In this document: positions 15,001-28,800 of the stretch, one piece after another
Numbering within the stretch: the first letter of the stretch is position 1
Layout: the number at the start of each line of letters is the position of its first letter
Assembly (NCBI GenBank): GCA_022605425.2
Contig: JAKIMF020000007.1
Location: forward strand, 1,302,001-1,366,000
Reading direction: 5' to 3'
DNA: 64,000 nucleotides
Source of the DNA: Hamiltosporidium tvaerminnensis
Taxonomy: Eukaryota; Microsporidia; Dubosqiidae
Program-made: the position numbers and the translations under genes
Notes under the pieces: generated by a model
Databases searched by the model: none
What the model was told of the DNA's origin: nothing
The model's input: the letters and a program-made list of their open reading frames with translations, nothing else

Positions 15001-17990
15001 CTTATTTTGATCAGACTTATATTCTAAGATACAAAGTTATTATATTTCTGCATATTATCAGCCTCATATGTAATATTAGATTTTTTTATAATATATAAAT
15101 TATTATTGATATATCGTAAAAAACGCTTTTGTCAAAATTTATCTTAAGGTATCGTAATAACATAAAAATTTAGAGCCAGAAAAATCGACTTTGATCGTAG
15201 AAGTTTTACGGTAGAAAATGTATTTTGTTTGCATATGTTATAAGATATATTATATAGATAGGACTCAGAGTATGAAACCTTTTAGGTTCTTGCATTAAAT
15301 TCGATAAAGTGAAATATAAAATCTTTAATATTAAACTAACTTATATTTCTTTGATTTTAACCCTTTTTTAAAATTTTAAAAATTTCATCTTTTATGATTT
15401 TTTTAACTTAGCTAATCCTGCGTATTCCTAGAAAGATGATCTGTACCTTTACGATTCTATCATTAGAGATTATTAGAAATTCAATTAAGATGACTTCATT
15501 TAAACTGTACACATATTGCTACATTCTAATGAAAAATTAGATAACTACGAAAACATCTTCTTTTTGTTGAATATTTTATTTGTTTTTTTCGGAATCTGTA
15601 ATTGGGTAACTCTTGCATTTTGAAACTATTGTCAAATTTTAAGATTATTAAAATTTAGCAGAAAATTTATTTTTTTTATAAATTTTCATATATAAAAATT
15701 TGACAATATTTTTATATTCTACTAAGAATTGATTTTGTCTGCATGGGGAAATATTAATACATCCTTTCTAATTTAGTGTATGATTTTGAATGTTACGAAT
15801 TTCTACTATGTTTAATACATCTTTAAATTAATACCAATAAACCTTTACATCTTTAAAAACTTGTTTTTATTTAGTGGGAATTTTTAAGTTGATATTTTTT
15901 GCAAATTAATTATCAAATTTTGAATAATGACCCTGAACGTAGTATCAATAAAAGTCACGTATTTATATTTAGAGTATATACTTTCAAATATATTTAAGGG
16001 TTGCTTTTTTTATAAAATTATTTTTGAGTCTTTTTTGTATTTTAAATACTTATTTGTAAAAGGTTAACATTTATTATTTTAGATGAGCATATCTGATCAT
16101 TGTATACAACTTTTTATATGAGCATAAGTTTTTTGATTTCCAAATTTGTTCATATTTTTAAAATTTTAATTAATATAAGGAAATTTGAAATTACTGTTCT
16201 GTCCATCGTTATAAGATTTCAAATGTTAGCTTTATTATTTAAATCTATTATTAAGATATATATCTTAATCATCACATACTAGAAAAAAATTTACAGGTAT
16301 AAAAAAATAACTATTCATAAGATATATTTTGTAACAGATTTCAATTTTTTTAATTATCTGTTAGAACCAGATTTAAAATTTACAAACATTGCTGCGAACA
16401 ATAAAAAAACTACAAACTAGTAAAACGTGCTTACTCTTAGTAAAATAATCGTTCTAGGAGCAAAAATAAATGTTTTTTACAAATGTATTTACGCATATTA
16501 AATATTTGAGTATCAAACACGCTAGTTTATCAAATATCCTAGCGTGCTAATTGCCAAAACAATTTTAATTTTATAGATATATGATAGGAAGGTTTTTAAA
16601 AGTATAAAATTATTGTGAAATCAAAAGAAATAGACTCTAGTTCATTATCTCAAACTATTTATAGATCAAAAAATTTTAAAAGCTTAAATTCTTCTTTAAG
16701 GCCCTAAAAACGTTTGTACGGCTAATTTTATGCGTCTTTTGTTAGAAATCCTTTTTAATGTTAAAAAACTAGTAATGTATTCGCAATTTATTATTTTTTT
16801 AGCATTGAATAAAATTCCCAATAAAATTTTTTTTATAGTTTTACTAAAAATAAATAGTAAAAAAATTTAACAACTCCATACTGTTTCTAGTTATTAAAAT
16901 CATATTTTTCAAATTAGAAATATTTAATGAACTTAACAAAAGGTATCAATCTGTAAAGAAATAGATTGATTGTAGAAAAGAATTTTGTTCCTTAAATATC
17001 TATACGTATAAGTTATATGAATATATTGAAAATAATGAAAGAAAAAGACAAAATATTGATAAATCGTATATCAATTTTTGTGCAATATATAAAGTGTCCG
17101 TTATAAATATTATTTTCCTATTCTTCTACTATAAATCTGGCTGCTTTTCTTACGATATTTGTATTAAAATATTATTTTTTTTTCTGATTAATACGAATTA
17201 GTTATGCTTAAAAGTAAAATACTTTGTATGTAAGAGAAAGAAACAGGATTTTTGTAACTAATATACTGCCTCTTTATAATTATAAGAGACATTTTCTATA
17301 GAAAATTTGTTAAGCCCAATATCAGATTTCAGACAATGCAAATAGATTTTCTAACAAATCGGTTTATCATAAATTTGAGGCTACGTCAGAGGTAGCAAAT
17401 TTTAATCTATGAATTATAGTCTTGATACCTCCGATTCCCTGTAAAAATAAATATTAGAGTACTTAATACACAGGTCAATTACAAAATATGTTTAGCTCAT
17501 AAGATGTTATGTGAGATAAAAATTTCATTTGCATGTAAACGATTTTAATTGTTTGTAAAAAACGGAGTCCATATAAAATTTTTTTTCTTATTTGAATTGT
17601 TGTTAGCTATAGAAAATTTTAAGGTTGATTTTCCAGGCAAAAAATATTCTATATAATTGTTTTTTGAGCAAAATGACCTTTGCAAATTCTCAATCATATT
17701 TTAACGGCTTTTTTTTAAAAAATACACTCAAAAGAACAATTCTTAGTAGTTATAATAAAATATACAACAATAGTGTATTTATTCTTATGTCGTCTTTTAG
17801 CGACTTTTGTATTTCGTTTGTGATTGATTTAGTATCTATTTTCGTTACGTAAATCATTAATTTAAAACAACCCACAATTTAAAGTTTCTTTATCATCTAC
17901 TTTATAATAAATACCTTATAAAGGAATTCTCTATTCTAATGACACATGCTTTAAAAAGTACAAGATTTATATTTGACAAATCTAATGTAA
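1..17990. other. gene desert, AT-rich unique DNA
   Basis: No open frame here looks like a gene: the few of 60-75 codons have AT-driven composition (F, I, K, N, Y), no CCC motif before an ATG, and no family signature. I saw no tRNA and no long tandem array. I cannot exclude small non-coding RNAs or highly diverged remnants. Confidence 0.7.
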
Positions 17991-18002
17991 CAGTTTTTTC
18001 AC

Positions 18003-18230
18003 CGTGCCGTAAGGAGACTTGGCCTGGAGTGTTTTCTGCTTGTCGTAAGAGGCGACTAAAAAAGCCTGGTCCTCCAGGTTGGGGTCAGGGCGTAGGGCTA
18101 AGAACTCCCTTTAAAACTACCTTGTTTACGAAAACCAAAGAAGTAAGCGAACCCACTTAAAGAGACTGATTGGAGGCCTTACTGGGAAAGCCAAGACTCG
18201 TGCAGGGCCGTAGTGCCTAGGATGAATAAG
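18003..18230 (+). mobile_element. SINE-like interspersed repeat, copy 1
   Basis: A GC-richer patch (about 230 bp) in AT-rich DNA. It shares with copies 2-4 the block CTTGTCGTAAGAGGCGACTA, then a GGGCGTAGGGCTAA block, an ACTACCTTGTTTACGAAA block, an AAACCCACT-like block, and the 3' end AGTGCC.AGGATGAAT. The 74-codon frame across it is a translation of the repeat, not a protein gene. No clear target-site duplication was seen for this copy. Confidence 0.85.
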
Positions 18231-20683
18231 GAATTGCGCAAGGTAGCGACAAATGAACAGCGTTGCAATTCCATTATATTATTTAGAAAATGCATAAAAA
18301 TATTTATACTAAATCTATTTTTTCTTAGATTTTCTAGAATTACAATATATAAAATAAAATATCCTTAATTCTAAAGAATAATTTTTAGACTTGCTAGGTT
18401 ATTTTGGACAACTTTTTACGTTCTTAGTAAAAATTCATCAATAATAATATTAAGATAAAGTTTCAAGAACTTAAGTCTTATGTTATAATATTTGGAATAT
18501 TATTTCAGAATTAAATTGTAAAAAAAATAAATTATATTTTGCAACTCTTTTTTGAATCTAAAACGTTTAATGATCAGTTCAATCGCTTATCCAATCCGTG
18601 TAGATACTTCATGCTTATGATATTAAAATTGCTATATAATTCTGAATGGCAAAATATTGTATGTTTTAGTGTCAAACAATTTAGGTTTTTAATACATTTT
18701 TAGTTGCAAGAAAAATTGTAAACACTTTGGAACTACTATTTGAACTATTTTTACTGCCACCAACACTGCTTACTAAATAAAGTAAAATCATTCTTTTTGG
18801 TTAACAGTTTTGTGATTAGAAAGTCAAAATCGCTTCTTGGTACTTTTATTTTTGACAAGATATATAAAAGATATTTTTATATCATCTAAATATAAATGGT
18901 TCTTTTTTCTAAAATAATGTTTACAAAGTTTATAAACTTGTTGCAAATATTTTTTATTTTTGCTTACGTGGTGAAATTTAATTTTACAGGATTATTTTTT
19001 GTTATTCTATATAGATTTTTAATTTGGTTAATGTAACTATCATATATTTGTAAATTTTTAAAGTATAACGATTTTCTGATACACAAAAAATATCCAACCT
19101 GATATGACTTCTCGTTTTACGCTATAACTGTAAATGTAAATTTTGATATTATTTTAAAATGCAGTCAGAGTGTAAAAATCTCCTTGTTTTTTTATTATGA
19201 AGAATTAAGATTAATTAAACAGATATCTAATTCGTATTGCTAAAAGTACGAGCTATTCAAAAAGAAAGAGCATCTCTTTTATATTAAACAAAAAAAAATA
19301 AATTGTGTTTTAAACCACTATATTAAATTTTCCTCAATTAAGATTTGGTTTTTCGAATCCTTGAGGTTATCCTTTAAAAGATTGAAAAAGCAGTCATTAT
19401 ATCGGAGGGATAAAATAAATGAGATTAATACTTATGTTTTGACGAAACTCAAACGCTAATTTTAATCTTCTTGATTCTCTTAGAACACGTAAATTATATT
19501 GAAGAAGCCAAGATATTAGCCGCTAAGGAAATATCGAGTCAGCTCAACGCAAATATAAGGTGATTATTAGTCTTTTAATATTTTCGAAACGAATAAAGAT
19601 CTTTTTGAAAAGTTTCAATAAAAATACTCGCATATGACTCGAATCCAATGCTTTTTATATATGATAAACGAATTCGAAACATTATTGTCCTCAGATAGTC
19701 GTTTTCTTGTTTTAACATTTTATATTTTGGCGTTTCATGATTATTTAAAAATAATTGTCATTCATAATAAAAAATTCTTTGTAGTATTAGTAATTTTTGT
19801 GAAATATACAATAAAAAGTCGTACTTTTAAATTTTTTAGAGACGATCATATTGTATTATAAAAAAAAATAACTACATACTAAATGCCTTTTTAGCGGCTA
19901 ATTTTCAGAGTTTGTTTATAACCCGTTTAAAACATTAAAACGTCTAAAGCTGCAAAAATTCCATGTATCACAATAAAACTTTCCAGATGTTTGTTTTACA
20001 GCTTATGTTTAATTAGCATTTAGTATATGTTATAGTTAATCTTTTGATGGTGGATGTCTACACAATTAATATAAATGCTCGTTGCTCATATAATGTCTAT
20101 CGTTCTTTTTAAAAAAAACATTATTTAGAAAGTTCTTAGAAATTTAATGTATTATAAAACAAATATTTAAAATAAATTAAGGTTTTAAATATACTTTGGC
20201 ATAAATATTTTTTTTATGTATGAAATTTATCTATTTAACGATGTACGATAAATTCGTATATAATATATTCCAAAATCGTCGTCTTATACTGATAATGAAT
20301 TTACTTTAGATGAACTCTTTTTTTTAAAATTGAAACTCATTGTCAATACATAAAAAGTTGGCTCTCCTTTTATTGGCTTATAAACATTATAATAAAATAT
20401 TTATACTAAAAATTTTAAAAAACTTTTATATGATTAAGTTATTAAAAAAACCAAAATGTTTTGAGAAAATGTATATTTTACAATTCGTGGCATGAATTAT
20501 AAATGAATTTTCAATACATTTAAAATTATAGAAGAAAAAATGTTCCAAAGTTGTGTTATCAAATTTATATTCAACAAGAAATTTTGCCTATACAATAACT
20601 ATGGTATAATAATAATTCTTTTTTACTCTATTATAACTTAGTGTTTCGAAATATTTAATTGCACTCTTCTTCGAAAAATATTC
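18231..20683. other. no gene seen
   Basis: AT-rich spacer between repeat copies 1 and 2. I see no supported gene, RNA or array in it. Confidence 0.6.
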
Positions 20684-20912
20684 ATTCTTTCATCCTCGGC
20701 ACTAAAGCTTTGTACGATCCTTGGCTTGTCTCTGTAATACCGCTTAACCAGTCTATTTACGGCGGGTTTCCGTACTCTTTTTGGTTTCTTATACAGGTGG
20801 TAAAAAGAGTGCGTGTTTTGCTCTTCGCTCAACGTGGAGACCAGTTCAGCTTAGTCGCTTCTTGCTAAAAGAAGGGAATACACCTAATCAAATCTGCTGC
20901 AGCATGGTGTAG
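20684..20912 (-). mobile_element. SINE-like interspersed repeat, copy 2
   Basis: Reverse-orientation copy, more diverged than copies 3 and 4. On the minus strand it runs from a CACCATGCTGCAGCAG 5' end through AGCAAGAAGCGACTAA and CTGGTCTCCACGTTGAGCG to AGTGCCGAGGATGAAAGAATG. Divergence from copy 1 and the lack of an obvious target-site duplication suggest an older insertion. The 64-codon frame on its minus strand and the 69-codon frame on the plus strand are shadows of the repeat. Confidence 0.8.
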
Positions 20913-23579
20913 GATAATTGAGTATATAACTCGGGAGAGTATTGTTTGTCTAAAATTATTGGCTATTTTACAATCTTTATATCAAAATTTTAATGTTTAA
21001 AAGAAAAATTACAGTTTCCAATAAAATATGTGGTACATTCTGCGCAATCTTAAAGATTCTAAATGATAAGACCACATAAAAATATATTGCAGTTCTGTTA
21101 CCCAGCGAAAAAATATCAACTAAGCAACCAAGAAATGCTTCTGCTTCTTTATTTCATTTTAATAGCTGAAATTTGCGACAAATATTATGTTTATGCTTTT
21201 CCAGTTATAAAGAATATTTGAACTTGAATATTGCTAGTTTTAATAGAGATTCTCATAAAATATCTATAAAAAAATTGTTCGTTTTTTGTATAAAATAGTT
21301 TTATTTGTTATAAAATAAAGCTGCATAAGTTTCAAAATAACTTGCTAATGTTTTTTAATATTGGAATTGTTTAATGGCTGGATTTGCAGGGATTGAAACA
21401 CATAAGTTATCATATAAACTTAAGATGAAATAATTAAAAATACAGAAGATAAATGCTTTTTCTCAATTACATAATTAAAACTGAAAAACAAATACTTATA
21501 ACTAGATTTGACTGAGCTTAAAATTAAACTAAAACATTTAAAATTAGCAAAATTTGTTTCAAATTTTATTGAGTAGAGATATTAATAGTCTATTTTTGTA
21601 GTAAATATCATTTTCTACGCAGAAATGTCGAATCTGGTCATTAAACCAACTTATTTTGCAATAAACTAAACTTACTAACTTTGCTAAAAAAGTTAAAATT
21701 CTAATAAGAAAAGTTTTTTTTAGTAAAATGAGACACTCTCTCTAGCCAAATCTTAAGTTTCAGAATATAATGATAAGACTTTTATATTTTGCTACATATT
21801 ATCTCTTAACTAGAATAAATATACATTTTATATATTAAAACGTAACTTTTTGATAGTTATTCACCTATGTAAAAATCCTTAGATATAAAATAAAAACGCA
21901 TGCAGAAATATTTTATAAAACCACTGTTTCTAAATTTGCACATATATTCTATAAATATCTCATTTTCTATGCTTCTAAACTTTTAAAATTAATAATTTTA
22001 GTTTCATCTCATTAAAAGATACTTTTAAAGGGGTGGCATTCGATTAATAATCTAATTTTCTGTATTTGCTCATAAAACCCATTCCAGAAAAAATTAATTA
22101 GCCTATATTATTAGCAATATTGTTTTTCAGCCAACATTTCTGTAGCATCTATAGTCTTCATGGCTTTTATATAAACGAAATCTATGCTTTATATATTGAT
22201 ATAGTACTGCGAAAATTTCCGTAAATTTTATAAATATATTTCTCGGATTTATAAAAAATTGATTGTAAAATTTTTTGCTTATGTTTATTTATTCTATTAT
22301 TTTTAAGAAAACTAGTGAATGCTCAACCCCGGAGAAAATGAGGATTTCTTATGAAATTGCAAGATAGATCAAATATATAATGAATGTAATTATTTTTTTA
22401 TGAAAGAGTTTGAAAAGAATTATATTAATTCAGCGTAATTATTATTTGAGATTTCTATAGTAATGAAATACCTTTTTAATACTAGTTTTTTTATCAAGCT
22501 GATATGTTTTGTTTAGATAGGAAAATTTTCACCGTAACAAATCTTGTTTTTTGGCTTAATAACACTAGGAAACATTGAATTCCTATAAATATATAGGTAA
22601 AATTTTAACTTATAAAATAATTTATTAAAATTTCTATAATTAGTTAATATAGCCTATTATTCAATTTTGATACACATTTTAGATTTAGACACAAAGATCA
22701 GTTTTCAATTTATTATAACCAGTCTAGAAATCAAATCTAATATTATAGTGATTCTTATTCATTTTAACATTTGTAAACGCGAATATACAATTTGTTTTAA
22801 TTTTTTTTAATTTTTTATATTTTTTTATATTTTTTTGAGAAAATATTAGGTTCTCGTATGAACGAACTAAAAGTCAAATGTCAAAAAAATTGTTTTTAAG
22901 AAATTTGTTGTGAATCTGTTATGATTATATGAATACAACTTTTCGATAAATTTATAACAAAATAAAAATATCTAAACAACCTTCTGAAGATAAACCATTG
23001 AAGTGTATTTTTGACTCCGTTTAGAGAAAATGTCTCAAAGATAATATTATGACCGTTATACAGTAATTCGTATTTATATCAAGATAAATAAAATAATCAA
23101 TACTAGTTTTGCAATAAATTTAATATTAAACAAATTACAATGTTTTTCCTGAGCTAAAATCATTCGATAGATAAATATTTTAGATCTTAAAATATGTTCC
23201 AAAAATGACCTTGATTTTTTTGTAGTTATGAGTTTATTGTCTTATTGTTTTTCCTCGTATAAAAAGATTTTATGCATTCAATAAAACTTATATATTCACA
23301 GTTTTCTGTCTAAAATGCTTAGATAAAAAATATATGTCTATCTTAGTATCATATTTTTTTCGTGATTCATATTTTTAGAATAAAACACGAACTATGTTAT
23401 AGAAATACTTGGTTACTAAGTTTTCGGGTTTCTTTTGACTTTCTTGATTTTCTGATTGGATTTTCAATCTGGCAAACTTCTAATTTCATGAAAAGCGATC
23501 TGCGAATTATCTGTTATAAAGGTTGTCTTAAGGGGTCAGTTATATAACTGCAAAACTAATCTATTTCAGATCGATGTGC
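20913..23579. other. no gene seen
   Basis: AT-rich spacer. A homopolymer-rich T tract with short ATTTTTT units lies near 22,798-22,840. Nothing else is supported. Confidence 0.6.
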
Positions 23580-24160
23580 TTTATTTGGAAAATCCAATCA
23601 TTTTTAACACTGTGACACGGAGTCATATTGTTTTCATGGTATTAACGTTGCTCTAGTTTACGATTAATAACTGCACCCCTAACATCACATCGTATCTCTT
23701 AAGATACCGTCATTTCAATGGCTTGCATCTAAAAGCGAGAAATTAATTTTGGGGATAGGAAGTTTCTCAGGTGTTCGTAAATTTCGCGGCTCATGTGTTA
23801 TCACAGATCGAGACTGGCCTCGTGGTTCTCAAGACTAGCAGCATACACAGATACTCTATTCTAAACTATACTTAATAAATTCAATGAAAAATAATATTTG
23901 CAAATTTCATGGTCTATATAAATGTTTTAGTCTCATATTACAACTTTGGCTTGTAAATAGCATTTCTCGCTTTATCTATTGTATGTTTTTTTGTATCTCC
24001 CAGTCATCCCGTCTCGTAACACGAGTGAGAGACTAGAGGTCTCTAAGCTTTCACATGGCATTAGGTGAAAATTCAATTGTCGTTTCTAATCTAGTTTCTA
24101 TACATAAAAACGACTATTTATAGAAATGTTTTGAATGTTTTTAACATCTCTCAAAATTGT
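23580..24160 (-). mobile_element. ~0.7-kb interspersed repeat 'L', degenerate copy 1
   Basis: A diverged, internally deleted copy of the repeat seen intact at 48,198-48,930, in the same orientation. Shared landmarks, in order: TATTTGG.AAAT near the left end, TTTTCATG..ATTAACG, AATAACTGC.CCC.AACA, then GTATCTCCCAG, CGAGTGAG and TTTCACATGGC. Ends are approximate because similarity fades in the AT-rich flank. It has no open frame of note. Confidence 0.7.
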
Positions 24161-25633
24161 ACAAGCTTTCATTGACCTCAGATTGTCTAATTCAAGCTTC
24201 ATCACCTGAAAATCTAACCATTGATTCTATAAATCAATTGCAAATACTTATTACCAAGCAAATAGTTTAAATGTTCTTACCTCCACATAAATATTTGCAA
24301 CAAGAAAATTTTTAATGATACAATTTTAGGAAGATTAAGCTTGCCATTCTAAAAAAGAGCTTTTCTAACAAAAAAGCAGCACACTCCTTGCACCAACAAA
24401 AAGAATTTAACAGGATATCAAGAAATGTGTTCAATGGGGCAAATACAAAGGAACATGGCTAGAAAACACAACAAATATAATGCAACATTCAGAGGAGAAA
24501 TATTTTAAACTTACATATAATAAACTTCAAAAAACTAAAGCAAAAAAGGCGGAAAATTAATTTTGAAATAAATCAAAATCAAAAATACATGAATAGATTA
24601 AGAATTTAAGCAAAAACGAATAACATATATCAAATGAATGCTGTGAAAATTACATAAAATACGAAAATTTAACTTATCATAAAATTTGTAATGAATTATA
24701 AATTAAGCAAGCAATAATAGACAGTTTTAGTAAACTCAGACTATATTTGTCTTCAATTTTGAGCGATCTTTTTTTATAATGAAAAAAAATCCAACAAATC
24801 GCTAGGTCGTCTTATAAAGAATTATCGCATTTTCGCGTCCAAAAATAAATGAATCTCAAAAAATAATGAATGAAAAATAGTGCCGGTTCTGTGAATCTCT
24901 ATGTGATGTTGTGATTTTACATTCTATTTGTTTTGATCGGTCTAAATATAAATTCCATTGTCTAATCTATATATTTAAAATAGCTCTAACGAAACATATT
25001 ATTTTTGATTTAACTGCATTCATGACAAAAAGAAGTAGAAAAAATGATCTGCTATCTTTTTGATGAAAATGTGAATCAATGTATAAATTTAACCGAAATT
25101 TTGCACAAAAGACGATAACATATTGTTATGGAATAGAATTTTTTGCAGTATTTTTTTTAGATAAATGCCTAATTTCTTCATAAGACAAAAAAATCACGAA
25201 AAAAAACTACAAGCTAAAATATAAAAGACAATTGTCTAAATTGGAGAGATAGATTTTATCGTACCTATCCAAGAGTTTATAATGGTCTAGAATGATATTT
25301 CCAAAAAAGCCAGGAATCCTTAATTTGGAAATACGTGCGGGCACTTTAGACTTAATAAAGCTTCATTTTTTATTCCAACAGATTAACCAAAGTCATATAA
25401 CCTACAAGTATAGTAGTTGTTTACTTCAATTAAGAAAAAAAAATAGTTAATATTAAAGTATTATAATTACATCGGTATATCTCAATTAATAAAAATTGAA
25501 TACTCAACTATATTAGCCATATATTCCCGTAATAAGTATAGTTTGTTAACCCGCTTAAAAGCCGAAAGTTATACAGCTGTTCGTCATAGAGGAATCTGAG
25601 AAGGTGGAAAGTAAAATTAGAATTTTAAAGAAT
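24161..25633. other. no intact gene; possibly decayed DNA
   Basis: No open frame is supported. Part of it (about 24,350-24,900) is purine-rich with codon-like texture, as expected of an old broken gene or element, but I could not match it to a family. Confidence 0.4.
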
Positions 25634-25648
25634 ATGTTATGATAATCA
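25634..25648 (+). repeat. target-site duplication, left arm
   Basis: ATGTTATGATAATCA directly before repeat copy 3, repeated exactly at 25,818-25,832 after it. A perfect 15-bp duplication is the signature of insertion by LINE-type (target-primed) retrotransposition. Confidence 0.9.
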
Positions 25649-25817
25649 CTAAAAGGGAAGGATCCTTCATGCTGGGCGTAGGGCTAAAAACCCACTCTTT
25701 AAAACCACCTTGTTACGAAACCCTCAAAAGTAAACAAACCCACTGGAAAAAGACCATTGGGCGGTATTACTGAGGGAGGCCAAGGCTGTGCAGGGCTGTA
25801 GTGCCGAGGATGAATGA
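25649..25817 (+). mobile_element. SINE-like interspersed repeat, copy 3 (5'-truncated)
   Basis: About 169 bp. It begins inside the element at CTAAAAGGGAAGG (equivalent to the ACTAAAAAGGACTGG block of copy 4), keeps GCTGGGCGTAGGGCTAA, CCACCTTGTTACGAAACCC, AAACAAACCCACTGGAAAAA and the full 3' end AGTGCCGAGGATGAATGA. Loss of the 5' end, an intact 3' end, a short ATGA-type tail and the 15-bp duplication on both sides are what non-LTR machinery produces. Family and driving LINE are not identifiable here. Confidence 0.92.
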
Positions 25818-25832
25818 ATGTTATGATAATCA
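25818..25832 (+). repeat. target-site duplication, right arm
   Basis: Exact second copy of ATGTTATGATAATCA, overlapping the ATGAATG tail of the inserted repeat. The perfect identity means the insertion is recent compared with the decay around it. Confidence 0.9.
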
Positions 25833-28800
25833 AAAACATAACCTTATCTAAGTTCTTACAGTATGTTAAAAATTAATGCTAGAAAATTACATAACGAAAG
25901 GGCATAAGAGGTTTGTTCTAGAAACTTCCAATGCTCGTGAAACATGTAGAAAGAGCATAAATATAGTAACGCTATAATATGAACATAGAAATATTGATTT
26001 ACTTGTAATAATGACTTGCAACTCATATATTTTGAAAACGTATGATTGTCAATAAATGAAAAGAACAAGACAAGTACACATAGCTGATAAAATTTTGGTC
26101 AAAAGTAAGGTTTATGATATAATTTTCATAAAAAAATCAAATTTTAACAAAGCAAAAGTTTTGAATCTGAAATTTTTAAAAGACTTAGCCTGTTTCAAAT
26201 ATATAGATAGGTTTTAATGAATTCGTTAGATTCAGCAATGGAAATCGTTAATCGACAGCTAAGGCTTTCTGGCTAACCTAAAGCAATTATATGTTATACT
26301 GACAAAAATATAAACCTTGACCTTTATATGCTTTGTTTTTTTTTTACCTGTTGAAAAATCTATTTTTCAAATCTCTTATATAGGAAATTTTACATTACTA
26401 TACTATTTGCAGATTAATATATTCTGTTTAAGGAAATATGAATCAAAATTAAAACTAGAAAAAATAACCAGCAAAAGGCTGATGCGCTTCATTCTCCCCG
26501 GAGTTTGCTTTTAACATAACTATGATGTAAATATAAAAACATTGGATCGTATAAACGTGTAATGCCTCGCTTTGGTTATGCCCTCAATGCAACCAATCTA
26601 CCAAAATTCGCTATAACTTTAAACAAATAAAATTTACCGGGAATTGGGAAAAAAAAAATTAATATTCGCTTTAAAGAATATTGTAATCATATACCCAAGA
26701 TAAACTCCAACGTAAAAATTTTTATTTATCATATGAAACCTGAAGAATAATTAAACACCATGAAAATGATAGGATATATGGTCTTCTTAAACAAACAAGG
26801 ATTTGCGACACCGTATAATGAAATATTTGTAAAGTTAAGCTTGTTTCGAAAATACAAGCTCACCGAATAATTTTATGCAAAAAGAAAATTTTATTTTATA
26901 TATCATAAGCCTAGATCGAAAAAACTCGAATCTTGCCTAGTATATACTTAATTCAAGTTATTATCTAATAATTAGTATATATTCTTATCTATTTGAGGCT
27001 TTTATATTCGAGCAATACAAATTATAGACAAATTGAAGCAATTCGCATTTTCAAGCAATTATAGTTGATTTGAGTTGTGATGTAATCTTTTATTTTTACA
27101 AAATGTTAATCTCGAGAAATTCAGAAATTTTATTTTTTGTTTTTAATATGATTTTATAAGTTTAGAAATCAATGAAAATTTATTCAAATTATTATTATAA
27201 TGAGAATTATGAGAAAGATGGTAGGTTTTTAAATTTTTTTACAAATTATGGGCGGGCCACGTAACAATGATCTATTGAGCAAGATCAAAAATCGAAAATC
27301 GAATTCCGAATCTGATTCTTACTCGTTTAAGCCTTACTCCTAAACAACGGAAATTTTGGTTAGACTAACGCAAAAACTCTTTGAATGAAATCTTTTTGGA
27401 AAGCCTATACGGTAAAGCATATGGATAAGCTTTTGTCACGCTTTATTATAGTCACTCGTAAAAAAAATCTTATCAAAAAATGTGTCCGACTCTGCTCTTA
27501 AAAAAGTTTGTTTTTAAACACATCCTACAACACACAAAGGATTTAAATCACAAAAGTTTCCATGCTGGGTTTCTATTTTATATTGAGAGGGAAGGGAGTT
27601 ATAGTTTATAAACTAGTTTAGAAAAAGTAAAAGACGCCTTCGAACAGATGTGAAAATCTATGAAGAACATTTAACTAAGTTAATTACATGTTTTGGAATG
27701 TTTGAAAACAGTGAAAATTATGTTTTCTTCTTAGTAATATATAAACAATAAATTAAAATATCTGTTTCTTCTTGCTGTTACGTAAATTGCACGAAAACTA
27801 TAGATTCAGAATAGAATGTAATATTTGCAGCTCAAAACTCTTTTGTTTATAGACAAAACATCAATATGTCAAAAAATCTAACTGCAAAAAATTCTAGAAT
27901 ACAGTTGCTTCTTTGTATTTCTAAATATAGGCTTAAGATGCAGCTTATTCATAAAAGAAATTTGTAAAGTTTTTGAGTGTAATTTTTAAAATTGCAAATC
28001 TGATTAGATTATACTTGCAAAAACGACTTTATAATATATTAAATGATCATGGGTTTGGACAAATATAAAATATTGCTCAATATAGTCGGGAAATGGCAGG
28101 TAATTAAATAATTTTTAGCAAATTAGGCTAACATAATAGCTCAAAATAAGCATTTAGTAACAACCTATGAAATCTTTTGTTACACCTTATAAATATTCAG
28201 TAAACTGAGAAAGTTTAATAATACTGCCCTGTCCTATAAAATAAAAAAATAGTAAATAAATAATTTCTGCAGATTCAAGATTGAACGCAGAGCCTTTGGC
28301 TTTTATAGAAATACATTTATCTCGGTCGAAATAAATAATATGAACTGGTTATAAATACATTCGGGATTAGAAATCACAAAAGGCTTTCAATTAATTTTAA
28401 TCTTTTTTTAAGATAAAAACATATAAATAATTCATGAGATGATTCTAAATAGTTCATCTTCAGAAGAGCTCGAAAGACACAATTAAGTGTATAATCCGCT
28501 ATTTTAATGCCAAAAACAATTCAATATATAAATAGGTTTAAAACATAATGAGCAGAAGTTCGAACCTAAAAAGAAAGGTTTAAATATTTAGATTTTTGAA
28601 GAAAGACGTCCTGAGATAAATATTTTTTTTTCAAAAGTTTGATTTGAATTCGAATGTATGTGCAAGGTGTTAGATTAATCAAGAAATTAAAATCAACTTA
28701 GAATTCGCTACTACAAATTATAACTAAGAAAGCTTGAATTATCATTGGAATTGTATCAAAGTCATTTTACTTGGGTTAGAAATGGTAAGCTATTTTTTTT

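Noticed and set aside
17939-18160. 73-codon frame with Pro/Gly-rich centre
   Set aside because: Lies on SINE-like repeat copy 1; not conserved as a frame in copies 2-4.
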